Source: UBA5314 sp040217815
GTDB lineage: Bacteria > Bacillota > Syntrophomonadia > Syntrophomonadales > Syntrophomonadaceae
Assembly (NCBI GenBank): GCA_040217815.1
Contig: JBEHWI010000003.1
Coordinates: 62,001-126,000, forward strand
Reading direction: 5' to 3'
Length of the DNA: 64,000 nt
Shown here piece by piece: positions 7,797 through 16,160 of this stretch (within the stretch, counting starts at the first letter, position 1; every line of letters starts with the position of its first letter). Below the pieces are notes generated by a model, which made no database searches, was not told the DNA's origin, and saw only the letters and a list, made by a program, of their open reading frames with translations. Position numbers and translations under genes: made by a program.

Positions 7797-9047
7797 TTAC
7801 TCTACGTTGGCTCCCAGGTCTCTCAACTTCTCCACAATATTTTCATACCCGCGGAAAATGTGCTGGGCTTTTTCTATCTCGGTTATACCTTGAGCAGCCA
7901 GTCCGGCCAGAACCAGCGAAGCCCCGGCTCTCAAATCAGTGGCCTTGACCCGCGCCCCGAATAGATTTCTTACTCCCTGCACCACTGCCGTGTGGCCTTC
8001 GACCTTAATGTGAGCGCCCATTCGCTTTAGTTCATCGACAATCTGGAAGCGGTTTTCAAAAACGTTTTCCACAATTACACTGGACCCCCGGGCCAGGGAT
8101 AACAAGGCCATCATCTGGGACTGCATGTCCGTAGGAAATCCCGGGTAAGGCAGGGTTTTTATATCAACCGGAAGTATGCATTCTCCGGCCCGCACCCTTA
8201 GCCCCCCATCCATTTCATCCAACCGTGCACCCGTCTCCTGGAGCTTGGCAATAATGGGATAGAGGTGAGTGGGTATAATGTTTTCAATAACCAGGTCGCC
8301 TTTGGATATAACCGCTGCCACCATAAAAGTCCCGGCTTCAATACGGTCCGGTATTATAGCGTAACGCCCGGCATGCAGCCTGTTTACCCCTTCAATCTTT
8401 ATCAGGTCGGTACCGCCACCGCGAACTCTGCCCCCCATCGAATTCAGGAAGTTGGCCAGATCCACAATCTCCGGCTCTTTAGCGGCATTTTCAATAAGGG
8501 TCGTCCCCGGAGTACGGGCGGCCATCATCATGATGTTTTCGGTCGCCCCAACACTCGGGAAGTCCAGGTAAACTCTGGCTCCCCGAGATTTATTGGCTTT
8601 GGCGTAAATAAAACCATGTTCAATATCAAAGTGGGTGCCTATCGCTTGCAGTCCTTTGATGTGTAAATCCATGGGACGCGATCCAATATCACAACCTCCC
8701 GGCATTGACACAACCGCTTCCCCTTCCCGGCCCAGGATACCACCCAGAAACAAGTTGGAAGCACGCAGCTGTTTGGACAACTCGTATGAAGTCTGAATCT
8801 TAATAGGCCCCGAAGGAGGGCAAATCGAAAGACTGTTGTCGTCATTCCACCTGGTATTTACTCCGAGATCATTCATTATTTCGATCATGACTTCGACATC
8901 TCGGATGCGGGGAAGGTTATCTAAAATTGTCTCCCCTTCCGCCATTATGGATGCCACCATTAAGACCAATCCTGCGTTTTTTGCTCCGCTAATTTTCACC
9001 CGACCGTTAAGCGGATGTCCACCTTCGATGCATAGTGTATCTTTCAA
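7797..9047 (-). CDS. murA: UDP-N-acetylglucosamine 1-carboxyvinyltransferase
   Basis: MurA catalyses the first committed step of peptidoglycan synthesis, transferring enolpyruvate from PEP to UDP-GlcNAc. The 416-residue product has the start MKDTLCIEGGHPLNGRVKIS and KNAGLVLMVA. The catalytic cysteine is in PGGCDIGSRPMDLHI, the residue attacked by fosfomycin. The substrate-binding blocks PDRIEAGTF, FPTDMQSQ and ENRFQIVDEL also fit the family. Firmicutes often carry two MurA paralogues; which one this is cannot be decided here. A hairpin 30 bases past the stop (inside the adjacent repeat) is the likely terminator. Confidence 0.96.
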   Translation of the reverse strand: MKDTLCIEGGHPLNGRVKISGAKNAGLVLMVASIMAEGETILDNLPRIRDVEVMIEIMNDLGVNTRWNDDNSLSICPPSGPIKIQTSYELSKQLRASNLFLGGILGREGEAVVSMPGGCDIGSRPMDLHIKGLQAIGTHFDIEHGFIYAKANKSRGARVYLDFPSVGATENIMMMAARTPGTTLIENAAKEPEIVDLANFLNSMGGRVRGGGTDLIKIEGVNRLHAGRYAIIPDRIEAGTFMVAAVISKGDLVIENIIPTHLYPIIAKLQETGARLDEMDGGLRVRAGECILPVDIKTLPYPGFPTDMQSQMMALLSLARGSSVIVENVFENRFQIVDELKRMGAHIKVEGHTAVVQGVRNLFGARVKATDLRAGASLVLAGLAAQGITEIEKAQHIFRGYENIVEKLRDLGANVE

Positions 9048-9066
9048 AACTTACACCTCTCACCCA

Positions 9067-9894
9067 TTATCCCAGCAATCTCTGATAAAGCTGGTTCTCA
9101 AACGCGGTATAACTGATACCCAGTGAAGCTTCCAGAGCCTGTTTGATATTCATTCCCTGACCCAGATCAGTTAGGACATCGTAAACTTTTTCCTCTCCAT
9201 ACTGCTGGGCGATCATTTCCACAAGCTGTAGAGACTCCCAATAAGCTGTCTTCTGATCAAGATTGTCAAATTTCTTTTCCAAAGTACCGAGGTCATAATA
9301 GCTAGATGGGGAAGCCGGTCCCTCCAGTTCAAAGCCGGTTACCTGCTTTTCAACATACTGGGCAATTCCTTCTGTCCACCAACGATTATAATTGCCTTTG
9401 CTAACTTCGTCGACCATTAAATGAGTAAACTCATGAACCATAGGTCCTTCACGGTAGAATGTCTCGTCAATTTGATCCCCTTTAATATACGCGCGGGGCG
9501 ATAGGATTCTTATCGTACCCCCCCAGTACACACCCATGGCCTGCTCATCCTTATCCCAGCCAAAGCTGCGGGCCAGACTGGCTTCATCAGGATAAACCAC
9601 CAGGGTAACCACAGCCCCGGGTTGTCTGCCAAAGACATCCGTCACTTCCTGGTAGGCCTTTTCGGCAGCCCCTTCAATCAAGGGGATCTGGTCTTCATCC
9701 TCTGCTGTATATTTGATTATAAAATGCTGGCTTTGTTCTTCTCTAAAATTAGCCGTCCGCCAACGAGTTTCCTGCTGCACCATGGCACGCATCACCAGAT
9801 TAATGTTCCTGGTTAGAAGCAGGCCTATTAGAAAGACAAGCAGCAATATTATAATGCCGCCCCTTGGTGAGGCTTCATATTTAATCCCCAACAT
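9067..9894 (-). CDS. Membrane-anchored peptidase-MA-like zinc metalloprotease
   Basis: A single N-terminal membrane segment (about residues 13-33) precedes an extracytoplasmic domain. That domain contains the gluzincin signature HEFTH at 154-158, with the third zinc ligand in WWTEGIAQYVE (Glu near 175). This layout matches the peptidase MA family, which is related to thermolysin-like clan MA enzymes. Its role is unknown, but a wall- or membrane-associated protease is plausible given murA next to it with only 19 bases between. It may be transcribed together with murA. No lipobox is visible. Confidence 0.8.
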   Translation of the reverse strand: MLGIKYEASPRGGIIILLLVFLIGLLLTRNINLVMRAMVQQETRWRTANFREEQSQHFIIKYTAEDEDQIPLIEGAAEKAYQEVTDVFGRQPGAVVTLVVYPDEASLARSFGWDKDEQAMGVYWGGTIRILSPRAYIKGDQIDETFYREGPMVHEFTHLMVDEVSKGNYNRWWTEGIAQYVEKQVTGFELEGPASPSSYYDLGTLEKKFDNLDQKTAYWESLQLVEMIAQQYGEEKVYDVLTDLGQGMNIKQALEASLGISYTAFENQLYQRLLG

Positions 9895-9965
9895 TGCTTT
9901 TCTCTCCCCTCTGCATGCCCATTATACAATGCCCGGCCGTGCAAAGGGGAAAGCAAATAGTGGCT

Positions 9966-10871
9966 TTATTCCTTCAAATACTCAGTTACAGCGATTCCTG
10001 CCAGGGCTCCGTCTCCAACTGCTGTAGCCACCTGACGGGCCATTTTGGACCGGATATCTCCCGCGGCAAAAATACCGGGAACTGATGTCTGCATGTTTTC
10101 ATCGGTTACTATATAACCATCCCTGGTTTCAAGGATGCTCCCCATAAATCCAACTGCGGGCACCAGACCAATACTTACAAACAGCCCTTCTACCCGTAAA
10201 AAATCCTCTTCCCCGCTTTTCACATTCTTCAAGCGCAGGGTCTTAAGCAGGTCTTCTCCTTCAATACTCGTTATTACCGTGTCCCTTTTGATCTCTATAT
10301 TCGGGTTGTTCACCAGCTTTTCCATGGAAGTGGGATTGGCTCTAAATTCCTGGCGCCGGTGAATCAAGTATACTTTTGATGCGATATCCGACAAATACAA
10401 GGCCTCTTTCACGGCCGCATCGCCGCCGCCTACTACCGCAACCGGCACCCCCTGGAAAAAGGCCCCGTCGCAAGTCGCGCAATAGGATACCCCTCGACCA
10501 AGGTATTCGTCTTCACCGGGTATCTGGAGTTCACGCCGCCTGGCTCCCGAAGCGATAATCAATGCCCTGGTTTGATAAACCTCCGCCCCGGTTTTGACAG
10601 CAATAGCACCCGGGCTATTCTCAATACCGAGGACTTCTTCCCAGCGCAATTCCGCTCCAAAGCGCTCTGCCTGACGCCAAAAACTGTCCATCAAGGTGCC
10701 GCCCTCAACGCCGAAAGGGAATCCGGGATAGTTGTCAATGAGATCGGTAAGGGCGGCATTGCCCCCCAGCACCCCGGCTTCCAGGATAAGGGTGCGGAGT
10801 TTTGCGCGTCCGGTGTATATTGCTGCCGTCAGACCAGCCGGTCCGCTGCCAATAATTACTACATCATACAC
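9966..10871 (-). CDS. trxB: Thioredoxin reductase
   Basis: This FAD-dependent flavoenzyme passes electrons from NADPH (or another donor) to thioredoxin. The N-terminal FAD motif GSGPAGLTAAIYTGRA, the redox-active CATC in SYCATCDGAFF, the NADPH-domain motif VVGGGDAAVKEA and the final FAD block IFAAGDIRSK are all in order. Length (about 300) fits the low-molecular-weight class. I place the start at the GTG at 10871, eight bases after AAAGGGGA; an upstream TTG in the same frame lacks a ribosome site. It could reduce the selenocysteine thioredoxin-like protein at about 2.4-3 kb, but that protein is outside the membrane, so any link would need a transmembrane partner. Confidence 0.95.
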   Translation of the reverse strand: MYDVVIIGSGPAGLTAAIYTGRAKLRTLILEAGVLGGNAALTDLIDNYPGFPFGVEGGTLMDSFWRQAERFGAELRWEEVLGIENSPGAIAVKTGAEVYQTRALIIASGARRRELQIPGEDEYLGRGVSYCATCDGAFFQGVPVAVVGGGDAAVKEALYLSDIASKVYLIHRRQEFRANPTSMEKLVNNPNIEIKRDTVITSIEGEDLLKTLRLKNVKSGEEDFLRVEGLFVSIGLVPAVGFMGSILETRDGYIVTDENMQTSVPGIFAAGDIRSKMARQVATAVGDGALAGIAVTEYLKE

Positions 10872-10892
10872 AGTTTGGTCCCCTTTCATAAC

Positions 10893-10923
10893 CAAAACAA
10901 AAACCCTGACCGCTAGGCCAGGG
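10893..10923 (-). terminator. Rho-independent terminator after the M23 gene
   Basis: On the minus strand CCCTGGCC pairs with the GGTCAGGG arm (one mismatch, small loop) and is followed by TTTTTGTTTTGG, 12 bases after the stop codon of the M23 hydrolase and just before trxB. Confidence 0.75.
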
Positions 10924-10934
10924 CTGAACCCGGG

Positions 10935-12380
10935 CTATTTAAGGTATTTTAGAGGATTCACAAAGGATCCACCTGTCAGCACCTCAAAATGAAGATGCGG
11001 TCCAGTTGTATGTCCGGTCATACCTACCGCCGCAATTGCTTGACCCTTGGATACGTTCTGCCCTGCTGATACTTTGAACGTGGAACAATGAGCGTACCGG
11101 GTCACGATTCCATTGCCGTGGTCGATTATCACGAAGTTTCCGTAGCCGCCCTGGTAGCTGGCCGAGACAACATATCCGCTGTCAGCTGCTCTGATGGTGC
11201 TGCCCACCGGCGCACAAATATCCAAGCCGGTGTGCCCGCCAAAATACTGAGAAATTGAACCGGATAACGGCCAATCTAAATCACCGGTTGAGGTAACCTT
11301 TCCTCCACCACGAGAAGCTACTTGAACACTGCCGCCCTTGACCATAACTTTAGAAACGGCCTGTTTTATTATCTTTTCGTCTGCTACAACTTTCTTATTA
11401 ATAACACCATTTAACTTGGTTGCGGTGTAGACAACATGCTTTTGCCCTGCCACACCCTCCTGGCTTACACGCACGCTGCTGCTGGCGTTTGGATCAACGA
11501 CCACCTTTACATCATACGGAATTGTTTCATCCCTCTCGCAGGTTATCTGGGCCAGCACGGTTATCAACGGTTTGGATTTTACCAGGACCAGCTCCATTCC
11601 TGGTTTCAAGCGATCAGTGTTAAGTTGATTTGACTGAACAATGTCCTTTACATACATGTCATTGGTCCGGGCAATCAACCAGAGAGAATCGCCTTCTTTG
11701 ACCACGTACTTTTCCGGAGCTGCGGTTCCAGTGGTAAGCATGTCAAAGGCCTGTTTTTCACTCATTAGCTGCTCAGCGCTTATCTCTTCTTCAACAAGTT
11801 GAACATCTTCCTGGAACGCTACGCTTACCAGTTGTTCCCCTTCCTCCAGTTTCGTATAAGAAGTCTTGAGAGTTTCCAAAAGGTTTTGAGCGGTTTGCAT
11901 GTTTTCCAACCAGGCCACGCTCTGCCCCTTTACTGAAACGGCGACGGCCATTATCTTCATATTCATTGCCACCCGCAGGGCATTCTCAACATTTTGGGAT
12001 GCAATAATATCACTGCGCTTGGCAAAAGTGCGGGTCATTTTAACATTATTGGCCACGGTTGCCGGCTGCTGCATTTTGGCTTCTTGAGCCGTTTTCATTT
12101 TATCCAACGCTTGATTTATTTCGGTTTTGTTTTTAACCAAAAACTTTTTATGGCCATCGACGTAGACACTGTAGGCCGGAGTTCGTATGGCAAAACACCA
12201 CAATAAAACAAAAGATAACAGGAGGACTCCGGCGATTCCAGGAATCCACTTCTGCCTATCCCTATTTATGTATTCTGCTATCAAAAGTACTTTCTCTTTT
12301 AGGAAACTCAGTATAAAAAGAACTATCTCTTTTAGGTAATCTACTATAAAAAGTACCGTCTCTTTTATGTTATCTAGCAT
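10935..12380 (-). CDS. Membrane-anchored LysM-G5-M23 peptidoglycan endopeptidase
   Basis: This is a cell-wall hydrolase of the lysostaphin/LytM class. After a membrane anchor (about residues 45-65) come a low-similarity region, a LysM carbohydrate-binding domain (YVVKEGDSLWLIARTNDMYV, about 225-270), a G5 domain (about 275-350) and the M23 zinc peptidase domain. The peptidase metal ligands are visible in GGHTGLDI, the YAHCS loop and GPHLHFEV. The first 35 residues are unusual, being three 11-residue hydrophobic repeats (such as KEIVLFILSFL) made by a 33-bp DNA tandem repeat. This architecture is common in sporulating Firmicutes, often for spore or septal wall remodelling. Confidence 0.9.
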   Translation of the reverse strand: MLDNIKETVLFIVDYLKEIVLFILSFLKEKVLLIAEYINRDRQKWIPGIAGVLLLSFVLLWCFAIRTPAYSVYVDGHKKFLVKNKTEINQALDKMKTAQEAKMQQPATVANNVKMTRTFAKRSDIIASQNVENALRVAMNMKIMAVAVSVKGQSVAWLENMQTAQNLLETLKTSYTKLEEGEQLVSVAFQEDVQLVEEEISAEQLMSEKQAFDMLTTGTAAPEKYVVKEGDSLWLIARTNDMYVKDIVQSNQLNTDRLKPGMELVLVKSKPLITVLAQITCERDETIPYDVKVVVDPNASSSVRVSQEGVAGQKHVVYTATKLNGVINKKVVADEKIIKQAVSKVMVKGGSVQVASRGGGKVTSTGDLDWPLSGSISQYFGGHTGLDICAPVGSTIRAADSGYVVSASYQGGYGNFVIIDHGNGIVTRYAHCSTFKVSAGQNVSKGQAIAAVGMTGHTTGPHLHFEVLTGGSFVNPLKYLK

Positions 12381-12402
12381 AAAAAGTACTCTCCATTATA
12401 AA
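12280..12402. repeat. 33-bp tandem repeat at the 5' end of the M23 gene
   Basis: Units starting at 12280, 12313 and 12346, with a partial fourth at 12379, each begin ATAAAAAG (or ATCAAAAG) and carry TCTCTTTTA. The period is 33 bp, that is 11 codons, so copy-number changes keep the reading frame. The fourth partial unit lies at and upstream of the start codon, so the present start seems to have been created or moved by the repeat. Confidence 0.8.
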
Positions 12403-12457
12403 TTTTAAACACTCCTTATTTCTACTTAAACTCATGAAATTCCTGCTTTTTCGTATC

Positions 12458-13846
12458 TTAGTTTCCAGAGCTGGAACTTGTCTTCCGTAATTCCAAGTAA
12501 ATACCGGCTTCAATCCGCTTACGATGCATGGTGCAGGTGATCGGGTTAGGCTTCAGTAAAGAACCCTGTGAAAGGTAATTATTGGCATGGCAACCTCCCC
12601 CGCAAAAATTGCGGGCCCAGCAACCCATGCAGCTGGTTTTTTCTGCCATATGGCTGCCGGCCAGCTTTCGACGGATTTCCTGGTTTAATTGGGAGTTTGC
12701 CACATTGCCCATATAAAAGCTTTCTTCACCTACCAGCTGGTGGCAAGGGTACAGATCGCCCTCCGGGGTTACCGCCAGGTATTCCACTCCAGCACCGCAT
12801 CCGGTCATTCGTTTGGCCAAGCAGGGCCCCTTCTGCAGATCCAGGTTGAAATGGAAAAAGCTCACGTCCCTTCCCGCCAGGCGATATTCCAAAATCAGGT
12901 CGGCCAGTCTTTCATATTCGGCCAACACCTCGGGAAGATCACTCTCCTGGATGGCAAATTCTTTTCCCGTTCCCACCGCCGGCTCCAGCGATATGCTGTC
13001 AAACCCCAGGTCCGCTAAATGCCGGTAATCGGAAGCAAAGTTCAAGGTATGCCGGGCAAAGGTTCCGCGAATGTAATAGCTGACGGGTTTCAGTCCAACC
13101 AGATCCTTAAACCGCGGCAGCACCAGGCTATAGCTTCCCGAACCGTCCGGCAGGGGACGGTTGAAATCATGTGTTTCCGGACGTCCGTCCATGCTCAAAA
13201 CCACACTGAGTTGTTTATCCAGGATAAACCGGTTGATATCGTCATCTAAAAGCAATCCATTGGTAGTGAGCGTAAAGTGGATCTGCTTGCCCAGCTCATC
13301 GGAAACCCGTTCACCATAATCCACCAACTGCCTGACAACCTTAATATTGAGTAAAGGTTCACCGCCGAAAAAATCAACTTCCACCCGCCGGATAGATCCG
13401 CTTTGTTCGAGAAGAAAATCGATGGCCTTTCTTCCCACCTCAAAAGGCATTAAGGCTTTTCCCCGGCCGAAGTCGCCCTGGCTGGCAAAGCAATAGCGGC
13501 ATTTCATGTTGCACAGGTGGGCTACATTGAGACAGAGGGCTTTTACGCCAAGAGAGGAATAGTCGAATATCAAATCCTGGGGATTGGAAAATAAGGCCTC
13601 CTCAAAGACCGCCTTTTGAATTTCATCCAGCGCTTCGAGAACCTCCGCTTCAGGATATATTCGACTGCAGACTGATAAGGCAGCCTTTTCGTCTCCCTGG
13701 TTTTGGGCCAGGGCCTCAATCAGATGAAGGCCAATTTCATCCAGTAAGTGAATGGCTCCACTGTTAACATCCAGGCAAATATTGAGATCGTTCCATTGAT
13801 ATGTATGAATATGGGCGGCAAAATCATAGCCCGGTGGACAGATCAT
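12458..13846 (-). CDS. scfB: Radical-SAM/SPASM maturase of the SCIFF peptide
   Basis: This enzyme installs thioether cross-links in the adjacent SCIFF precursor. The 462-residue product has an N-terminal peptide-recognition region, the radical-SAM iron-sulfur motif CNMKCRYC (CxxxCxxC), the GGEPLLN substrate block, and a C-terminal SPASM region with GCGAGVEYLAV, YPCHQL and CMGCWARNFCGGGCHANN for two auxiliary clusters. Start at 13846 follows AGGAGAGG. The precursor gene lies 52 bases upstream on the same strand, the standard scfA-scfB arrangement in Clostridia. Its final biological role is unsettled in the family; ranthipeptide products of this type have been linked to quorum-type control. Confidence 0.93.
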   Translation of the reverse strand: MICPPGYDFAAHIHTYQWNDLNICLDVNSGAIHLLDEIGLHLIEALAQNQGDEKAALSVCSRIYPEAEVLEALDEIQKAVFEEALFSNPQDLIFDYSSLGVKALCLNVAHLCNMKCRYCFASQGDFGRGKALMPFEVGRKAIDFLLEQSGSIRRVEVDFFGGEPLLNIKVVRQLVDYGERVSDELGKQIHFTLTTNGLLLDDDINRFILDKQLSVVLSMDGRPETHDFNRPLPDGSGSYSLVLPRFKDLVGLKPVSYYIRGTFARHTLNFASDYRHLADLGFDSISLEPAVGTGKEFAIQESDLPEVLAEYERLADLILEYRLAGRDVSFFHFNLDLQKGPCLAKRMTGCGAGVEYLAVTPEGDLYPCHQLVGEESFYMGNVANSQLNQEIRRKLAGSHMAEKTSCMGCWARNFCGGGCHANNYLSQGSLLKPNPITCTMHRKRIEAGIYLELRKTSSSSGN

Positions 13847-13866
13847 GCATTCCTCTCCTAATGTAA

Positions 13867-13887
13867 TAAAAAAAGGGGCGCTACCCC
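13867..13887 (-). terminator. Weak terminator or attenuator between scfA and scfB
   Basis: GGGG and CCCC form a short GC stem followed by eight T on the minus strand. It could let part of the transcripts stop after scfA, so that precursor exceeds maturase. The stem is short, so this is tentative. Confidence 0.4.
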
Positions 13888-13898
13888 AAATACTCTAC

Positions 13899-14042
13899 TT
13901 ATTGCTTATTGCAAACCTGATTGCCTACCGTACAGGAGGTTTTACAGGCTGATTGACAGGAAGTGGCACACTCCCGGCAATTGATCTCACTGGCGTCTCT
14001 TTTCAATGACGGCTTGACAACGGTTACCAGATGTTTCTTCAT
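13899..14042 (-). CDS. scfA: SCIFF family ranthipeptide precursor (six Cys in forty-five)
   Basis: A 47-residue peptide begins MKKHLVTVVKPSLKRDASEI, and its C-terminal half has six cysteines at 22, 25, 29, 33, 37 and 44 (NCRECATSC, QSACKTSC, TVGNQVC). Number and spacing of cysteines and the KTSCTVGNQ block are those of SCIFF peptides. The ScfB-type maturase is the next gene downstream. Family knowledge places a thioether between a Cys and a Thr five residues later; here C33 and T38 have that spacing. AAGGAGAG lies about 12 bases before the ATG, a long but usable distance. The gene is easily missed because of its size. Confidence 0.93.
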   Translation of the reverse strand: MKKHLVTVVKPSLKRDASEINCRECATSCQSACKTSCTVGNQVCNKQ

Positions 14043-14568
14043 CCTCTACTAACTCTCCTTTCCAGGCACTTAAGCCTTAAATCTATTTAGTATGAAGAAG
14101 CTTTCTAAAGAGGCCCAGGAAAGTACATCGTTTTATCTAAACTGGCAGTCCCGGACTTGTTAATTTTATATGCAAGCCTTGATTCCTGTCAATCTTAAAA
14201 TAGGCATGATAATGCCTGATTATGGACTTTTGCGGCCCCTAAACAGCCTTTACTTCCGAGCTTTGCCCATTTTAATGGCCTTGCGAAACATAAGCACCGG
14301 CTCATCGGCCCTTTTTATTTCTAAAGCGCCCCGTACTAAATCTATGCCAAAACCTTCCTATATAATATGGAAGAAACTAGTCTAAATTTTTCGGTACAGG
14401 TATGATATATCAAACCTCAAACAAGAAAAACGTTGTCCTGGCTCTTGCAGACGCAGTCACCTGCCACAGAAACCTGAACAACTCAATTATCAAATCTATT
14501 GGTAGTTATTACACCCTGGTACTGATTGATTCATTACATTGCTAGAGCAGTTCTTCTAAGTCCCGCTT
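14043..14568. other. Intergenic region between agrD and scfA; no convincing gene
   Basis: This is the 526-base stretch downstream of the agr genes and upstream of scfA. A minus-strand open frame ending at 14250 has plausible codons but no ordinary start codon, so I do not call it. The scfA promoter should lie here; TACTAAAT near 14,090 is a possible -10 without a clear -35. No terminator for agrD was identified. Confidence 0.4.
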
Positions 14569-14706
14569 TTAAAGGGCTTTCTCTTTAAGCGCTTTGGGTA
14601 CATCGGGTTCATATTGGCCACACCAGCAAAATGGACTGATTCCAGTTCCGGCTACAAAAACGAGAAGTGCGCAAAAGACCTTTAAAGCCAAACTATAAAA
14701 TTTCAT
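14569..14706 (-). CDS. agrD: AgrD-type cyclic autoinducer peptide precursor
   Basis: A 45-residue peptide has an amphipathic/hydrophobic N-terminal leader (MKFYSLALKVFCALLVFVAG), a core SPFCWCGQ and an acidic C-terminal tail YEPDVPKALKEKAL. The tail aligns with the staphylococcal AgrD pattern DEPNVPKSL. By that alignment the AgrB cut would fall after Gln31 and the thiolactone would use Cys27, giving a five-residue ring C-W-C-G-Q, with a second cysteine (Cys29) inside it. The ATG lies within the end of agrB (14-base overlap), so the two are translationally coupled. Secretion and sensing would involve AgrB and the histidine kinase genes upstream. This gene is too short for routine gene callers. 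Confidence 0.9.
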   Translation of the reverse strand: MKFYSLALKVFCALLVFVAGTGISPFCWCGQYEPDVPKALKEKAL

Positions 14707-15334
14707 TTTGTTCACCTCCTTTACTTAAAATTGGTTTTACATCCAGTATTGCGTTAAATCTATATCCTATAGGTGTGACTAAAAACATAGCGTTAAACGC
14801 CCCCAGGATCATAGCCAAGATATATCGGGTATTCCCTGTATAAGTCAGCATTAAGGCAAAGGCAAGCCACAAAAAAGTAATGATAATCGATATGAGTTTG
14901 GCCCGGCGGCGCACGGCCGGCTCGGTCAAAGGTTTTTTTTCGGTTCCTCCCGGCACCCATTTTATTATTACTCCAAGAATAAAAAGCACTGTGCCAAACA
15001 GAAGGAAAGGCAGAATAGTTGTTTTCATCGGTATAGCAACTATAATACCAAGGACCACGATTTGCACAGTTCCCACCAGTAAACAACGTGCCGGGGTGCT
15101 CATATGGGCACCCCCGCCCACACCACGGAACACGGAAAAAACTGAGAGGACTATCAAAGTTGGATAAAAGGTGTTTAGAAAAAAAGAGATAAGTAGTATT
15201 AGTAGTACTTCCAACAGATTTAGGAGCAGCAGGTTCAAGCCATACTGATAAATCTCTTCCGTATCACGGTCAATTGAAAGCTGTCGGGCGAGCCAGGTCG
15301 CTATTCTTTTTGACAGACTGTCGATCATTTTCAT
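14693..15334 (-). CDS. agrB: AgrB-type accessory gene regulator membrane endopeptidase
   Basis: AgrB cuts the C-terminal tail of AgrD in the membrane and helps form the thiolactone ring. The 213-residue product has several transmembrane segments and the family's conserved centre, VFRGVGGGAHMSTPARCLLVG. There His (GGGAHM) and Cys (ARCLLVG) are the catalytic pair of this cysteine endopeptidase family. Start may be 15334 or the ATG six bases further in, which is better placed behind GGGGGATGAAA. The start overlaps the end of the upstream kinase gene by about 60 bases and its own end overlaps agrD, a tightly packed operon. Confidence 0.93.
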   Translation of the reverse strand: MKMIDSLSKRIATWLARQLSIDRDTEEIYQYGLNLLLLNLLEVLLILLISFFLNTFYPTLIVLSVFSVFRGVGGGAHMSTPARCLLVGTVQIVVLGIIVAIPMKTTILPFLLFGTVLFILGVIIKWVPGGTEKKPLTEPAVRRRAKLISIIITFLWLAFALMLTYTGNTRYILAMILGAFNAMFLVTPIGYRFNAILDVKPILSKGGEQNEIL

Positions 15335-16160
15335 CCCCCGGCAGTCGTACTGTTATTTTCGTCTCCGAATCACTTACCGTATTAATAACTCCACTGTATC
15401 CATCTACCAGGTTTTTGACTATATACAGACCGTATCCCCGTGATTCACTGCCTTTTGTTGAGAATCCGGCTTCATATACACGATCCTTGTCCGGTTCAGC
15501 TATAGGCGGACCGTTGTTTTGAACCACAATAACTATTTCTCCTTCATAATCCTTAATCTCACAACTCACCCGGGGTTCTTGTGGATCGAGGGCGGCGGCT
15601 TCCATGGCATTGTCCAACAGGTTGCCCAGAATGCTGTTTAAATCCCATGGTTCAACTTTTACGCCGATCAAGTCACTTTTAACATTTGCCGAAAACTGAA
15701 TACCCCGGGCTCGCGCCAAGGCGTATTTACTGTTAATCAATCCAAAAAGCACCGGGTTTTCGATAGCCAGGTATTCTTCTTGAGCAGGTTGTTCGGAGAT
15801 TCGGTCTAGATACTGCCTGGCATCATCCATAAGCTCCAGATGCAGGCAGGCCTGCAGGGCCTGCAAGTGCTTGCGGTATTCGTGCCTTTCAATGCGGGAA
15901 GCAGTCAACAAGGTCTCAATTTCCTGGTAATGGCTTTTCAGCAACTGGTCTTTTATGTATTCTTTGTTCATTTCTTCCATTTGCCGGATCGATATTACGC
16001 ACAAAATACTCAACAACCCCACAATGATTGTCCAAATGGGGAGTGTATATTTTGGCCAAATACTATAATCAGACAAGACCTGTACGTTTATAAACAAAGT
16101 GACCACCGTGGTTTGTAAAAGTACAGCACTAATGATTAAAATTGCCCTTTTATTTTGCAT
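15270..16160 (-). CDS. GHKL-type sensor histidine kinase, AgrC-like, with short membrane part
   Basis: Two transmembrane segments (about residues 5-25 and 40-60) precede a dimerisation/phosphoacceptor helix with ERHEYRKHLQAL, matching the RHExxxHL box of AgrC-type kinases. A GHKL ATPase domain follows, with N-box NLLDNAMEAA and G-box RGYGLYIVKNL. AgrC proteins normally carry six or seven transmembrane helices that bind the peptide; those are missing here and appear instead in the separate upstream gene, with which it overlaps by 11 bases. It is probably the kinase of the agr system; no response regulator gene is in the window. Confidence 0.88.
   Translation of the reverse strand: MQNKRAILIISAVLLQTTVVTLFINVQVLSDYSIWPKYTLPIWTIIVGLLSILCVISIRQMEEMNKEYIKDQLLKSHYQEIETLLTASRIERHEYRKHLQALQACLHLELMDDARQYLDRISEQPAQEEYLAIENPVLFGLINSKYALARARGIQFSANVKSDLIGVKVEPWDLNSILGNLLDNAMEAAALDPQEPRVSCEIKDYEGEIVIVVQNNGPPIAEPDKDRVYEAGFSTKGSESRGYGLYIVKNLVDGYSGVINTVSDSETKITVRLPGDENDRQSVKKNSDLARPTAFN

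Noticed and set aside
14250..14345. Minus-strand frame reading like protein (ends EPVLMFRKAIKMGKARK) between agrD and scfA
   Set aside because: No ATG, GTG or TTG start in a usable position although AGGAAGG lies upstream; the only codon at the right distance is ATA. Possibly a gene remnant.
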